54,474 nt of DNA. Origin: Kaistella haifensis DSM 19056 (GTDB taxonomy: Bacteria; Bacteroidota; Bacteroidia; Flavobacteriales; Weeksellaceae). The stretch spans positions 1 through 54,474 of the forward strand of contig NZ_JASZ02000025.1 in NCBI RefSeq assembly GCF_000735695.2, in the 5' to 3' direction. Below the pieces are notes generated by a model that ran no database searches, was not told the origin of the DNA, and saw only the letters and a program-made list of their open reading frames with translations. Shown in pieces: positions 33,749-42,123 of the stretch (the stretch's first letter is position 1; every line of letters begins with the position of its first letter). Both the position numbers and the translations under genes were made by a program.

Positions 33749-34886
33749 ATTGAAAAATATATTAATTACCGGTGGAGCCGGGTTCATCGGAAGTTCACTT
33801 GCACTGAAATTAATCAATCGTGGATATTCAGTGACCGTTTTAGACTGTCTTTCCGAACAAATCCATAGCGCAAATCCTGAAAAGAATTCACCGCTTTACC
33901 AACGTATTTTAGGTAAAGTAAAATTCATTAAAGGGGATGTTTCGAATAGGATTGACCTCGAAAAATCCATAGAAAACCAAGATGCCATTATACACTTGGC
34001 GGCAGAAACTGGAACCGGTCAGTCGATGTATGAAATCGAAAGATATAATAAGGTAAATGTTTCGGGAACAGCGCTTATTCTTGATGTTTTGGTTAATAAA
34101 AAAAACCGCGTCAAGAAGTTTGTTTTAGCATCTTCTAGAGCGGTTTATGGCGAAGGTAAATACCAGGATTCATCTGCGAAGATTGTGTATCCTAGCAACC
34201 GAAGAACGGATTTTATGGAAAAAGGAATCTTCGAAATGAATGATGAAAAAGGTGAAATCATGAAGCCACTTCCTACTTCTGAAGATTCTAAACTTCATCC
34301 AACTTCGTTTTACGGACTCACAAAGCTGCAGCAGGAACAAATGGTAAAACTCGTTTGTCCAACGATAGCAGTCGATTATATGATTCTGCGTTACCAAAAT
34401 GTGTATGGAGTTGGGCAATCGCTTGTCAATCCCTATACTGGTATTTTGTCGATATTTTCTTCGCAAATTTTAAGTGGAAAAGACATCAATATTTTTGAAG
34501 ATGGTTTGCCGACCAGAGATTTTATCAATATTGATGATACCGTAGAAGCTACGATAAGAAGTTTGGAAATGGATGCCGCAAATAACCAAATCATCAATGT
34601 AGGAACCGGAATTGCAACTACCGTAAAATCTGTGGCGGAAAATCTTGTAGAAAAATATCAGAAAGATGTGGTTGTTTCGGTTACTGGAAATTTCAGGATT
34701 GGCGACATCCGACATAACTTTGCGGATATTTCATTAATGAAAAACCTCTTGAATTATCAACCTAAAGTAAGTTTTTCGCAAGGAATGCAAGATTTCACCG
34801 AATGGGTTTTAAAACAGCCGGTTTTGGAAAATGATTTTGAAGCTTCATTGCAAGAAATGAAACAAAAAGGTTTCCTGAAAACATGA
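33741..34886 (+). CDS. NAD-dependent sugar epimerase, dTDP-L-rhamnose 4-epimerase-like
   Basis: A 381-residue extended SDR. GGAGFIGSSL is the NAD site (11-20), AAETGTGQSMYEIERYNKVN the characteristic substrate region (key part ETGTGQSMYEI), SSRAVYGEGKY the Ser region and SFYGLTKLQQEQM the Tyr-Lys pair. ETGTGQSMYEI resembles the dTDP-L-rhamnose 4-epimerase group that makes dTDP-6-deoxy-L-talose, but this precise activity is an inference. No ATG is available: GTG 33741 overlaps the previous gene's stop, and TTG 33750 immediately follows it and would give the clean start KNILITGGAG. The 3' end overlaps the next ATG by four bases. Confidence 0.82.
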   Translation: MGKLKNILITGGAGFIGSSLALKLINRGYSVTVLDCLSEQIHSANPEKNSPLYQRILGKVKFIKGDVSNRIDLEKSIENQDAIIHLAAETGTGQSMYEIERYNKVNVSGTALILDVLVNKKNRVKKFVLASSRAVYGEGKYQDSSAKIVYPSNRRTDFMEKGIFEMNDEKGEIMKPLPTSEDSKLHPTSFYGLTKLQQEQMVKLVCPTIAVDYMILRYQNVYGVGQSLVNPYTGILSIFSSQILSGKDINIFEDGLPTRDFINIDDTVEATIRSLEMDAANNQIINVGTGIATTVKSVAENLVEKYQKDVVVSVTGNFRIGDIRHNFADISLMKNLLNYQPKVSFSQGMQDFTEWVLKQPVLENDFEASLQEMKQKGFLKT

Positions 34887-35914
34887 ATCTGAAAGGAAAA
34901 AAAATATTGTTTATTTCTGCCCATTTTTTCGGTTATGAAAAAGCGATTATCGAACGATTGAAAAAATGGGGAGCTGAAGTAGATTTTTATAACGAAAGAC
35001 CATCGGATTCTCTTTTGTCTAAAGGAATTATCCGCGTAAATAGCGGTTGGTATCAGCGAAGAATAAACCGCTATTATCGCAAAATTTTGGTGGAAATTTC
35101 AAAAAAAAAATATGATTTTTTCTTATTAATAAAAGGTGAAAGCATTCCGTTTTTCTTTCTTGAAGCTTTTCGAGAAAAGAATCCGTTGGCTGAGAAAATT
35201 TTCTATTCCTACGACGCAGTTGACGAATATCCAAAATTTCAAAAACTCTATCCGTTTTTCGATAAAAATTTCACTTTTGAACCACGTGATGCTAAACGTT
35301 TCGGTCTGCATTTTCGGCCTTTGTTTTTTATTGATGATTACAAAAATATCCGAGAAATAAAAGAACAAAAGTATGATATAACCTTTATCGGAACTGCGCA
35401 TACCGACCGTTACGCAATCGGTGAAAAGGTTCGGGAAATTGCGGAGCGACATCATTTGAAAACGTTTTTTTATTACTATGCTCCCGGAAGAACTGCATTT
35501 TTGTTGAAGTGGTTATTCGATCGGCATTTGCAACATTTTGACATCAAAAAACTTAGTTTTACCAAACTGAAACACGCAGAAATTGCTGAAATTTATAGCC
35601 AATCTTTTTCCGTTTTGGATATTAATAAACCTTTTCAAAATGGTTTAACAATTCGAACATTTGAAGCATTGGCATCCGGAAAAAAAATTCTCACAACAAA
35701 TTCAGATATTAAGAATTATCCTTTTTTTTCGGAGGAAAATGTGATGATTCTGGATCGGAGAAATTTGAAAATCAATAAAGACTTTTTTGAAACCCAATTT
35801 TCTGAAATCGATGATGAAATATTATCCAAAATGTCTTTGGATAGCTGGATTGAGTGTTTGTTTCTGCATCATCAGGATCATTATTGGGGAATTAAAGAGC
35901 GAAACTTTGAATAA
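34883..35914 (+). CDS. CgeB-like glycosyltransferase
   Basis: A 343-residue protein with the GT-B-like organisation of the CgeB/DUF3880 group. KILFISAHFFGYEKAIIERLKKWGAEV opens it (key part KILFISAHFFGYE). YDITFIGTAHTDRY starts the second domain, and FQNGLTIRTFEALASGKKILTTN is the donor-site end (key part NGLTIRTFEALASGKK). The pseudogene at 242-589 is a paralogue of its last 110 residues. It closes the second locus and is followed by a hairpin. It probably adds a sugar to the product of that operon. Confidence 0.82.
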   Translation: MNLKGKKILFISAHFFGYEKAIIERLKKWGAEVDFYNERPSDSLLSKGIIRVNSGWYQRRINRYYRKILVEISKKKYDFFLLIKGESIPFFFLEAFREKNPLAEKIFYSYDAVDEYPKFQKLYPFFDKNFTFEPRDAKRFGLHFRPLFFIDDYKNIREIKEQKYDITFIGTAHTDRYAIGEKVREIAERHHLKTFFYYYAPGRTAFLLKWLFDRHLQHFDIKKLSFTKLKHAEIAEIYSQSFSVLDINKPFQNGLTIRTFEALASGKKILTTNSDIKNYPFFSEENVMILDRRNLKINKDFFETQFSEIDDEILSKMSLDSWIECLFLHHQDHYWGIKERNFE

Positions 35915-35924
35915 AATCAAAAAA

Positions 35925-35953
35925 AAAACGGATTAGAATTACTAAGCCGTTTT
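35925..35953. terminator. Terminator between the CgeB-like gene and secG
   Basis: AAAACGG and CCGTTTT, with a further TTAG/CTAA pairing separated by one mismatch, around AATTA. A and T runs on the two sides make it bidirectional. Confidence 0.82.
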
Positions 35954-35975
35954 GTTTGTTGTGTAAAGCGTAATG

Positions 35976-36329
35976 CTAATTTCCTGCTGGAGCCGGAGTA
36001 TTTACCGGTGCAGTTGCAGGGCTGTTTGTAGCAGGCGCTGTTTGTGGAGCTGGAGCTTCTGTTTTTACCGGAGCAGTTGGAACCGTGTTGCTAGGTTTCC
36101 CAGTAAGAATAACACTTAGTAAAATAAGAATTATAATTGCGCTTCCTAAAGTCCAAGTCGCTTTTTCCATGAAATCATTGGTACGTTGTACTCCAAACTG
36201 AGCAGATGAGGTTCCACCGAAAGTTCCGGATAAACCTCCACCTTTTGGGTTTTGTGCCATGATGATGATGATTAGTAAGATACTCGCAATCATGATCAGA
36301 ATCATGAATAATGTAAATATTGTGCTCAT
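35976..36329 (-). CDS. secG: Preprotein translocase subunit SecG
   Basis: A 117-residue inner-membrane protein that assists SecYEG. The first helix (about 5-25) is followed by the SecG signature MAQNPKGGGLSGTFGG and FGVQRTNDFMEKATW, then a second helix (SAIIILILLSVIL). A Pro/Ala/Thr-rich tail of about 40 residues, longer than in E. coli, ends the protein. ATG 36329 is chosen over 36356. Upstream, the minus strand reads TATATTTG at 36354-36361. Confidence 0.93.
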   Translation of the reverse strand: MSTIFTLFMILIMIASILLIIIIMAQNPKGGGLSGTFGGTSSAQFGVQRTNDFMEKATWTLGSAIIILILLSVILTGKPSNTVPTAPVKTEAPAPQTAPATNSPATAPVNTPAPAGN

Positions 36330-36353
36330 TTTTTGTTCGAAGTTTAAGAAGTG

Positions 36354-36361
36354 CAAATATA
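36354..36361 (-). promoter_or_regulatory. Probable -7 element (TATATTTG) of secG
   Basis: The complement reads TATATTTG, 24 bases before the secG ATG. No clear -33 element. Confidence 0.45.
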
Positions 36362-36521
36362 ATTAATATTTTCAAATATAAAACATTAAAGTAGGTCTAT
36401 TTTCGTTAGCAGCAAATGTCATCCAGTAACTATTATTTATGAAAAGAAATTTTATAATTATTTCTTATCGGACATAGGATATTAGTGGTCATCAGCCTAT
36501 TTTTTTTATAAATTAGCAATT

Positions 36522-38366
36522 ATGAAAAATTTTCTTCAGCACCAAGTGAGTTTTGAATCTTTAACTACACTTTTTGGTCAAGCACCGATCGCATTAGCAA
36601 TGTTGATGGGAGAAAATCAGGTGGTAGAAATTGCCAACCAGCAGATCCTGGATTTATGGGGTAAAAGCGAGTCCGTTATTGGGTTGCCACTACTGGAAGC
36701 ACCTCCCGAAATTAAGGATCAAGAGTTTCCCAAGATTTTGCAGGAAGTTTATCGATCAGGAAAGCCCTATAAAGGAAACAATATGCTGGCTAAATTAGAG
36801 AAAAATGGTATTTTGACTGATTGCTATTTCGATTTTCTGTACTCACCAATTTTTAATGATGAAAAAATTATTGGAGTCAGTGTGGTTGCTACAGAAGTTA
36901 CTGATAAGGTTCTTTCTGAGAAGAAATTATGGGAAAGTGAACTCCGTTTCAAGGAACTAGTAGAATCTTCGGATTATTCCACGGCCATTTATAAAGGAGA
37001 AGATTTAATTATCGAATTTGCCAATGATCAAATGATTAGAACTTGGGGAAAAGACAAAACGGTAATTGGTAAGACCTTACAGAATGCTTTGCCGGAACTT
37101 CAGGGGCAACCATTTATTGATATTCTAAAAAACGTTTACAGAACAGGAATACCCTATTTCTCACAGGAAGATCGTGTAGATTTATTCGTGGATGGGGTTC
37201 TACAAACTTTCTATTACAATTTTTCCTACAAACCAATGCGTGATGTCGATGGAAAGGTATATGCAATCATTAATGTAGCCGTAAATGTAACAGAATTGAT
37301 CAATGCTAGGAAAATAGCAGAATCCGCCGAAGATGAATACCGAAATTTTGCCAACGCAATGCCACATATGGTTTGGAGTGCAGGTCCTACCGGGAAATTA
37401 GATTATGGAAATGCTAATCTGTTGAGATTGCTTAATTTAACGATTGATGAAATCGACAAATTTGATTTTACTAAAATCGTTCACCCGGATGATTTGCCTA
37501 GCGTTGCGAAAATTTGGCGAGATATTTCGGAGGATCCAAAACAATTCGAGTTGGAGTACAGAATGTTCGACCGCGAAAAGAATGAATATATATGGTATCT
37601 TACCACGGGAACTCCATTTTTCAAAGATGGTGAATTTTGCAAATGGATTGGAACCAGTACCGATATTACTGAATTTAAAAATCTAGTGAAACAGAAAGAT
37701 ACATTTCTGGGAATCGCTAGTCATGAACTAAAAACACCCTTGACTTCCCTAAAATTGTATGCCCAAGTTTTGGAACGAATGCTCAGAAAAACCGGCGATG
37801 AAAAAAATGCTGATTTCGCTAAAAAAATGGATTTGCAAGTTGTGAAACTCACTTCGTTAATCGGAGATTTATTGGATGTAACGAAAATTAATTCAGGAAA
37901 AATTCATCTTAATCAAAGCAGCTTTGATTTTGAAAAAGTGGTTTTGGAAACTGCGGAAGAATTGCAAATGTCCACAATACACAAAATAGAAATTTACACA
38001 GAAAAAGGAGGTACAGTTTTTGCTGATAGAGAAAGGATAGGGCAAGTGATTACCAATTTGATAGCAAATGCCATAAAATATTCACCCCATGCCGATCGAA
38101 TAATTGTAGAAACTCAACATCAAGAAAATAAAGTAATTTTTACAGTAAAAGACTTTGGAATTGGAATGCCGGAAGACAAAAAAGACCGTGTTTTCGAGCA
38201 ATACTATCGGGTAAGTGGCGATGAGGAAAGCACATTTCCGGGATTAGGATTGGGATTGTATATCGCCGCACAAATCGTGGAACGCTCTGGCGGGAAAATT
38301 TGGGTCAATAGTGTTCTAGGTAAAGGTTCAACGTTTTCATTCTCGCTGCCCCTATCACAAAGTTAA
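36522..38366 (+). CDS. PAS-domain sensor histidine kinase
   Basis: A 614-residue cytoplasmic-looking kinase with no membrane helix. Three PAS domains run at about 10-130, 140-265 and 275-385; the third (MPHMVWSAGPTGKLDYGNANLL) is typical. HisKA follows, with the phospho-accepting His401 in IASHELKTPLTSLKL. The ATPase domain has NLIANAIKYSPHADRI (N box), DFGIGMPEDKKDRVFEQYYR and GLGLGLYIAAQIVERSGG (G boxes). It is followed after 13 bases by a stand-alone receiver gene, its likely partner. The signal is unknown; redox or ligand binding by PAS is possible. Confidence 0.92.
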   Translation: MKNFLQHQVSFESLTTLFGQAPIALAMLMGENQVVEIANQQILDLWGKSESVIGLPLLEAPPEIKDQEFPKILQEVYRSGKPYKGNNMLAKLEKNGILTDCYFDFLYSPIFNDEKIIGVSVVATEVTDKVLSEKKLWESELRFKELVESSDYSTAIYKGEDLIIEFANDQMIRTWGKDKTVIGKTLQNALPELQGQPFIDILKNVYRTGIPYFSQEDRVDLFVDGVLQTFYYNFSYKPMRDVDGKVYAIINVAVNVTELINARKIAESAEDEYRNFANAMPHMVWSAGPTGKLDYGNANLLRLLNLTIDEIDKFDFTKIVHPDDLPSVAKIWRDISEDPKQFELEYRMFDREKNEYIWYLTTGTPFFKDGEFCKWIGTSTDITEFKNLVKQKDTFLGIASHELKTPLTSLKLYAQVLERMLRKTGDEKNADFAKKMDLQVVKLTSLIGDLLDVTKINSGKIHLNQSSFDFEKVVLETAEELQMSTIHKIEIYTEKGGTVFADRERIGQVITNLIANAIKYSPHADRIIVETQHQENKVIFTVKDFGIGMPEDKKDRVFEQYYRVSGDEESTFPGLGLGLYIAAQIVERSGGKIWVNSVLGKGSTFSFSLPLSQS

Positions 38367-38379
38367 ATATTCAAAAAAA

Positions 38380-38745
38380 ATGAACTCAAAAAAGATTGTA
38401 ATTGTAGATGATGATGTAGCCATTTTGGATTCCTTGGGAATTATGCTCGATTTTGAAGGCTTTGAAGTCAATGCTTTCGAGCGAGGATCCGAGATTTTCA
38501 CTTATGTAGAATCTGTCTCTAAACCAGACATTATTCTTCTCGATATGTGGCTTTCCGGCGAAGATGGCAGAGATATTTGCAAAAAATTAAAAGAAAATGA
38601 AACCACGAAAAATATTCCGGTGGTGATTATGTCTGCAAGTAGAGGACTGGAACAAACCGCGCTTCAGTCCGGAGCCAATGCATTCATCGCAAAGCCTTTT
38701 GAAATTGATGAAGTAATGGATCAACTCAATAAACTTACGACTTGA
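38380..38745 (+). CDS. Single-domain response regulator
   Basis: A 121-residue receiver domain without an output domain. The acidic pair is in IVDDDVA (9-12), the phosphorylated Asp is D55 in ILLDMWLSGEDG, and the conserved Ser/Lys are in VIMSASRG and FIAKPFE. It lies directly downstream of the PAS histidine kinase and is presumably phosphorylated by it. Without an output domain it must act by protein contact, or feed a phosphorelay. The two genes form an operon. Confidence 0.93.
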   Translation: MNSKKIVIVDDDVAILDSLGIMLDFEGFEVNAFERGSEIFTYVESVSKPDIILLDMWLSGEDGRDICKKLKENETTKNIPVVIMSASRGLEQTALQSGANAFIAKPFEIDEVMDQLNKLTT

Positions 38746-39011
38746 TTTTTTTAAATTAATTAAGTCAAGCTCAAATCGGGTTATATAATCTCATCGATTG
38801 TCAAATAAAAATTGTATCTTTGCACTATAATTTATAAAAGGCTGCTGCCTTTGCTTACTCTATTACCGTTTAGAATTCTACATTTTTCTTACTCAGTTAT
38901 CGTTTTTTCGCAGTTGCTTTTATACATTATCACCCGCAGATTTTTCGGTAAGCAGGTGCCAATGATACAACCGAATAGCAACTAAAACAAACTTAAATAC
39001 GATAATAATAT
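38746..39011 (+). promoter_or_regulatory. Promoter and long leader of the cold-shock gene
   Basis: TATCTTTG at 38815-38822 is a good -7 element; a TTG at 38798-38800 is only 14 bases upstream. Transcription from here gives a leader of about 180 bases. It starts with the hairpin AAAGGC-TGCT-GCCTTT (38837-38852); GTTGC near 38914 could pair with GCAAC near 38980, just upstream of the gene. No open frame is seen. Such leaders are common in cold-shock genes of other bacteria. Confidence 0.6.
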
Positions 39012-39446
39012 ATGGCAGATTCTTTCTCAAAAAAAGAAAACTTCAAGAAAAAGCTTCAAAAACAAAAGGAGAAAAACCTTAAGCGTGAAGAACGCAAAAC
39101 CAATAACAATAAGGGAAAAGGTTTAGAGGAAATGTTTCTTTATGTCGATGAAAACGGGCAACTTACAGAAACCCGTCCCCATGATCAAAACCGCGAAGGA
39201 ATTAATCTCGATGATATTCAACTCGGTGCAGCTCCGATTCCTGTGGAAGACAAAATCCAATCCGGAATCATCACTTTCCTTAGCGATAAAGGTTACGGCT
39301 TCATCACTGAAGACAGCACGAAAGACAATATTTTCTTTCACGAAAACAACTGTGCACACCCTGTGAAAAAAGGAAACAAAGTTTCTTTCGATAAAGAACG
39401 TTCCCCGAAAGGTTTTTCCGCGGTGAATATTCAACTCATCAAATAA
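39012..39446 (+). CDS. Cold-shock domain protein with a basic N-terminal extension
   Basis: A 144-residue RNA-binding protein. Residues 1-40 form a Lys/Glu-rich helix (KKLQKQKEKNLKREERK). An acidic linker follows, and the cold-shock domain occupies about 82-144, with RNP1 KGYGFI and RNP2 NIFFHEN. The extension makes it about twice the size of a CspA-type protein. Predicted to melt RNA structure, perhaps at the ribosome given the charged helix. It is a single gene with a long leader and its own terminator. Confidence 0.9.
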   Translation: MADSFSKKENFKKKLQKQKEKNLKREERKTNNNKGKGLEEMFLYVDENGQLTETRPHDQNREGINLDDIQLGAAPIPVEDKIQSGIITFLSDKGYGFITEDSTKDNIFFHENNCAHPVKKGNKVSFDKERSPKGFSAVNIQLIK

Positions 39447-39482
39447 TTATTGTGAAAACAATAATCAAAATAATTCTCATTG

Positions 39483-39507
39483 AAAGCTCCATATTTGGAG
39501 CTTTTTT
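39483..39507 (+). terminator. Terminator of the cold-shock gene
   Basis: A 9-base stem AAAGCTCCA/TGGAGCTTT around TATT, followed by a T-run. Confidence 0.88.
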
Positions 39508-39553
39508 GGGATTTTGATTAAAATAATTTAACAGTTCGGACGCAGATCTTCAC

Positions 39554-39584
39554 TTTGACTTCCGTATATATTTCACTAAATTTG
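39554..39584 (+). promoter_or_regulatory. Promoter of the UvrD/PcrA helicase gene
   Basis: TTTG (39554-39557), 19 bases, TAAATTTG (39577-39584); an exact match to the Bacteroidota consensus, 21 bases before the ATG. Confidence 0.75.
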
Positions 39585-39605
39585 TGACCCAAAATTTTTG
39601 TTCTA

Positions 39606-41933
39606 ATGGATTATTTGAAAGGTTTAAATGAAGCACAATATCAAGCCGTAACCACCCTGGAAGGTCCGCTAATGGTACTCGCAGGCGCAGGTTCCGGCAA
39701 AACCCGTGTACTCACCATGCGGATCGCCCATTTAATCACCAATCTCGTTGATCCATTTAATATTCTTGCGCTTACCTTTACCAACAAAGCAGCTAAAGAA
39801 ATGAAAGAGCGTATTGGAAAAGTGGTCGGACAAAGTGAAGCGAAATCTCTTTGGATGGGAACTTTTCACTCGGTTTTTGCAAGGATTCTTAGAAGTGAAG
39901 CGCACTTATTGGGTTTTCCGTCAAATTTTACGATTTACGATTCTCAAGATTCGCTAAACGTCATCAGAAAAGTGTTGAAAGATAACAATATCGATGCGGA
40001 TTTATACAAACCGAAAAAAGTTCAAGCCAGAATTTCCAATTACAAAAACAATCTCATCACGGTGAAAGCCTATTTCGGAAATCCCGAACTCATCGAAAAT
40101 GATGAACGTGCGAACATGAAACATATGGGATTGATTTATCAAAAATATGTGGAAGCTTGTTTTAAAAACGGCGCGATGGATTTTGATGATTTGCTCTTAA
40201 GAACAAACGAGTTACTCACCAGATTTCCGGAGGTTTTGGCGAAATATCAGGATCGTTTCCGGTACATTTTGGTCGATGAGTATCAGGATACCAACCATTC
40301 GCAGTATTTGATTGTAAAAGCTTTGGCTTCAAAATTTGAAAATATTTGTGTGGTGGGCGATGATGCACAATCCATTTACTCATTCCGAGGTGCGAATATT
40401 TATAATATTTTAAACTTTAAAAAAGATTATCCGGACGCGGTTACGGTTTCGCTGGAACAAAATTACCGATCCACGCAAAATATTGTAAATGCTGCTAATG
40501 TGGTGATTTCTAAAAACGTTCAGCAGTTTAAGAAAAATGTATTCAGTGAGAACGAAGAAGGAGATAAAATTAAAGTTTATCGTGCTCTTTCTGATGCGGA
40601 CGAAGCAAGTTTTGTGGCTTCGAATATTTGGGAAAAACACAATTCCGAGCAAAGAAAATTTACCGATTTTGCGATATTGTACCGTACCAATTCTCAAACT
40701 CGTGCTTTCGAAGATGCGTTGAGAAGAAAAAATATTCCTTATAAAGTATACGGTGGACTTTCCTTTTATCAAAGAAAAGAAGTAAAGGATTTAATTGCCT
40801 ATCTACGAATTTTGATTAATGAAAATGATGGTGAAGCGCTGTCGCGAATCATTAATTATCCTGCTCGAGGAATCGGGGAAACTACTCAGAATAAATTAGT
40901 GGTTTTTGCGGATTCGCAGAATGTTTCTGTGTCTTCAGTTTTGGATAATTTAGGAATTTATGCCCCACAATTGGGATTAAACAACGGAATTTTAACTAAA
41001 CTTTCAGATTTCTGGTCGATGATTAAAGCTTTTCAAGTAATGCTGAAAACCGAAAATGCTTATAATGTAGCGATGGAAGTTGCTAAACGAAGTGGTTTGA
41101 TTAAATTTTTGAAAGACGATCAAACACCCGAAGGAATTTCACGAGTGGAAAATATTCAGGAATTGATGAATTCGATGCAGGGTTTCATCGAAGAGCAACA
41201 ACAAATTGAAGATGGTGATCCATCATTATCCAATTTTCTAGAAAACATCGCGCTGTCAGCGGATACACAAACCGATAAAGACGAACAAGGAGATCAGGTT
41301 TCGCTGATGACGATTCACCTTTCGAAAGGTTTGGAATTTCCAGTGGTGCACCTTGTTGGTTTGGAAGAAAATCTTTTCCCTAGTTTCATGAGTTCATCGA
41401 CTAGGGAAGAGCTTGAAGAGGAGCGAAGATTGTTTTATGTGGCTTTAACCAGAGCCGAAAAACAGGCATATTTCACTTATGCAGTTTCCAGGTTTCAGTG
41501 GGGAAAAATTACCGATGCGGAACCGTCGCGGTTTTTGAGTGAAATGGATGCTCAACATTTGGAATTTATAAATCCTGTTGCAGAAACTCGTTTTATCAAT
41601 CGTTCCGGCTTAAAGTCCAGTATTTTTGATGATGAACCTGCCGAACCAAGATTTTTCAAAAAGAAAGAAGAAAAGAAAAGTATTCAAAGAAGTGAACCCT
41701 TGCCAGTTTCACAAAAATTAAAACCGGTTGCCACTGCTAGAATTACCAATCCTAGCGGAGCTTCTTCAGAAAATATCGAAGTTGGTGATCAAGTTCGGCA
41801 TGACCGTTTTGGAGTGGGAGAAGTGCTTTTCCTTGATGGAACCGACCCTGATAATATAAAAGCGAAAGTAAAATTCCAGCATGAAGGCGAGAAAAATCTG
41901 ATTCTTAAGTTTGCAAAATTGACAAAGATCTAA
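39606..41933 (+). CDS. UvrD/PcrA-family ATP-dependent DNA helicase
   Basis: A 775-residue superfamily 1A 3'-5' helicase for excision repair and fork clearance. All helicase motifs are present: Walker A GAGSGKTRVL, Ia TFTNKAAKEMKERI, II VDEYQDTNHSQY, III VVGDDAQSIYSFRGA, IV LEQNYRSTQNI, V TIHLSKGLEFPVV and VI YVALTRAEKQAYF. The C-terminus has a Pro/Lys linker and a VGDQVRHDRFGVGEV Tudor-like domain as in PcrA, which contacts RNA polymerase in that family. UvrD and PcrA cannot be told apart here. Confidence 0.95.
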   Translation: MDYLKGLNEAQYQAVTTLEGPLMVLAGAGSGKTRVLTMRIAHLITNLVDPFNILALTFTNKAAKEMKERIGKVVGQSEAKSLWMGTFHSVFARILRSEAHLLGFPSNFTIYDSQDSLNVIRKVLKDNNIDADLYKPKKVQARISNYKNNLITVKAYFGNPELIENDERANMKHMGLIYQKYVEACFKNGAMDFDDLLLRTNELLTRFPEVLAKYQDRFRYILVDEYQDTNHSQYLIVKALASKFENICVVGDDAQSIYSFRGANIYNILNFKKDYPDAVTVSLEQNYRSTQNIVNAANVVISKNVQQFKKNVFSENEEGDKIKVYRALSDADEASFVASNIWEKHNSEQRKFTDFAILYRTNSQTRAFEDALRRKNIPYKVYGGLSFYQRKEVKDLIAYLRILINENDGEALSRIINYPARGIGETTQNKLVVFADSQNVSVSSVLDNLGIYAPQLGLNNGILTKLSDFWSMIKAFQVMLKTENAYNVAMEVAKRSGLIKFLKDDQTPEGISRVENIQELMNSMQGFIEEQQQIEDGDPSLSNFLENIALSADTQTDKDEQGDQVSLMTIHLSKGLEFPVVHLVGLEENLFPSFMSSSTREELEEERRLFYVALTRAEKQAYFTYAVSRFQWGKITDAEPSRFLSEMDAQHLEFINPVAETRFINRSGLKSSIFDDEPAEPRFFKKKEEKKSIQRSEPLPVSQKLKPVATARITNPSGASSENIEVGDQVRHDRFGVGEVLFLDGTDPDNIKAKVKFQHEGEKNLILKFAKLTKI

Positions 41934-42002
41934 TCTTGTAGGAAAAAGGAATTAGTTAATCTTCTGTAAATCAAACTTAAATGCAATTTTTTAAATAAAA
42001 AA

Positions 42003-42031
42003 GATATTGAAAACTCTTCAATATTTTTTTT
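42003..42031 (+). terminator. Terminator after the helicase gene
   Basis: ATATTGAA and TTCAATAT around AACTC, followed by eight T. Confidence 0.75.
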
Positions 42032-42039
42032 ATATTAAA

Positions 42040-42060
42040 AGTCTACTTATTTTGTAGACT
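42040..42060. promoter_or_regulatory. Inverted repeat overlapping the receptor promoter, candidate operator
   Basis: AGTCTAC and GTAGACT, a perfect 7-base inverted repeat with a 7-base spacer. Its right arm overlaps the -33 TTTG of the receptor gene. A protein bound here would compete with RNA polymerase. Confidence 0.5.
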
Positions 42061-42081
42061 AATTTAAATGATTTACTTTTG
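42051..42081 (+). promoter_or_regulatory. Promoter of the TonB-dependent receptor gene
   Basis: TTTG (42051-42054), 19 bases, TACTTTTG (42074-42081); exact consensus match, 42 bases before the ATG. Confidence 0.75.
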
Positions 42082-42123
42082 CAGATCGAAATTTGTAAAA
42101 AACATTAATTAATAAATCATTAT

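Noticed and set aside
42003-42031. Operator for the receptor gene
   Set aside because: The hairpin is followed by a T-run and is better explained as the helicase terminator.
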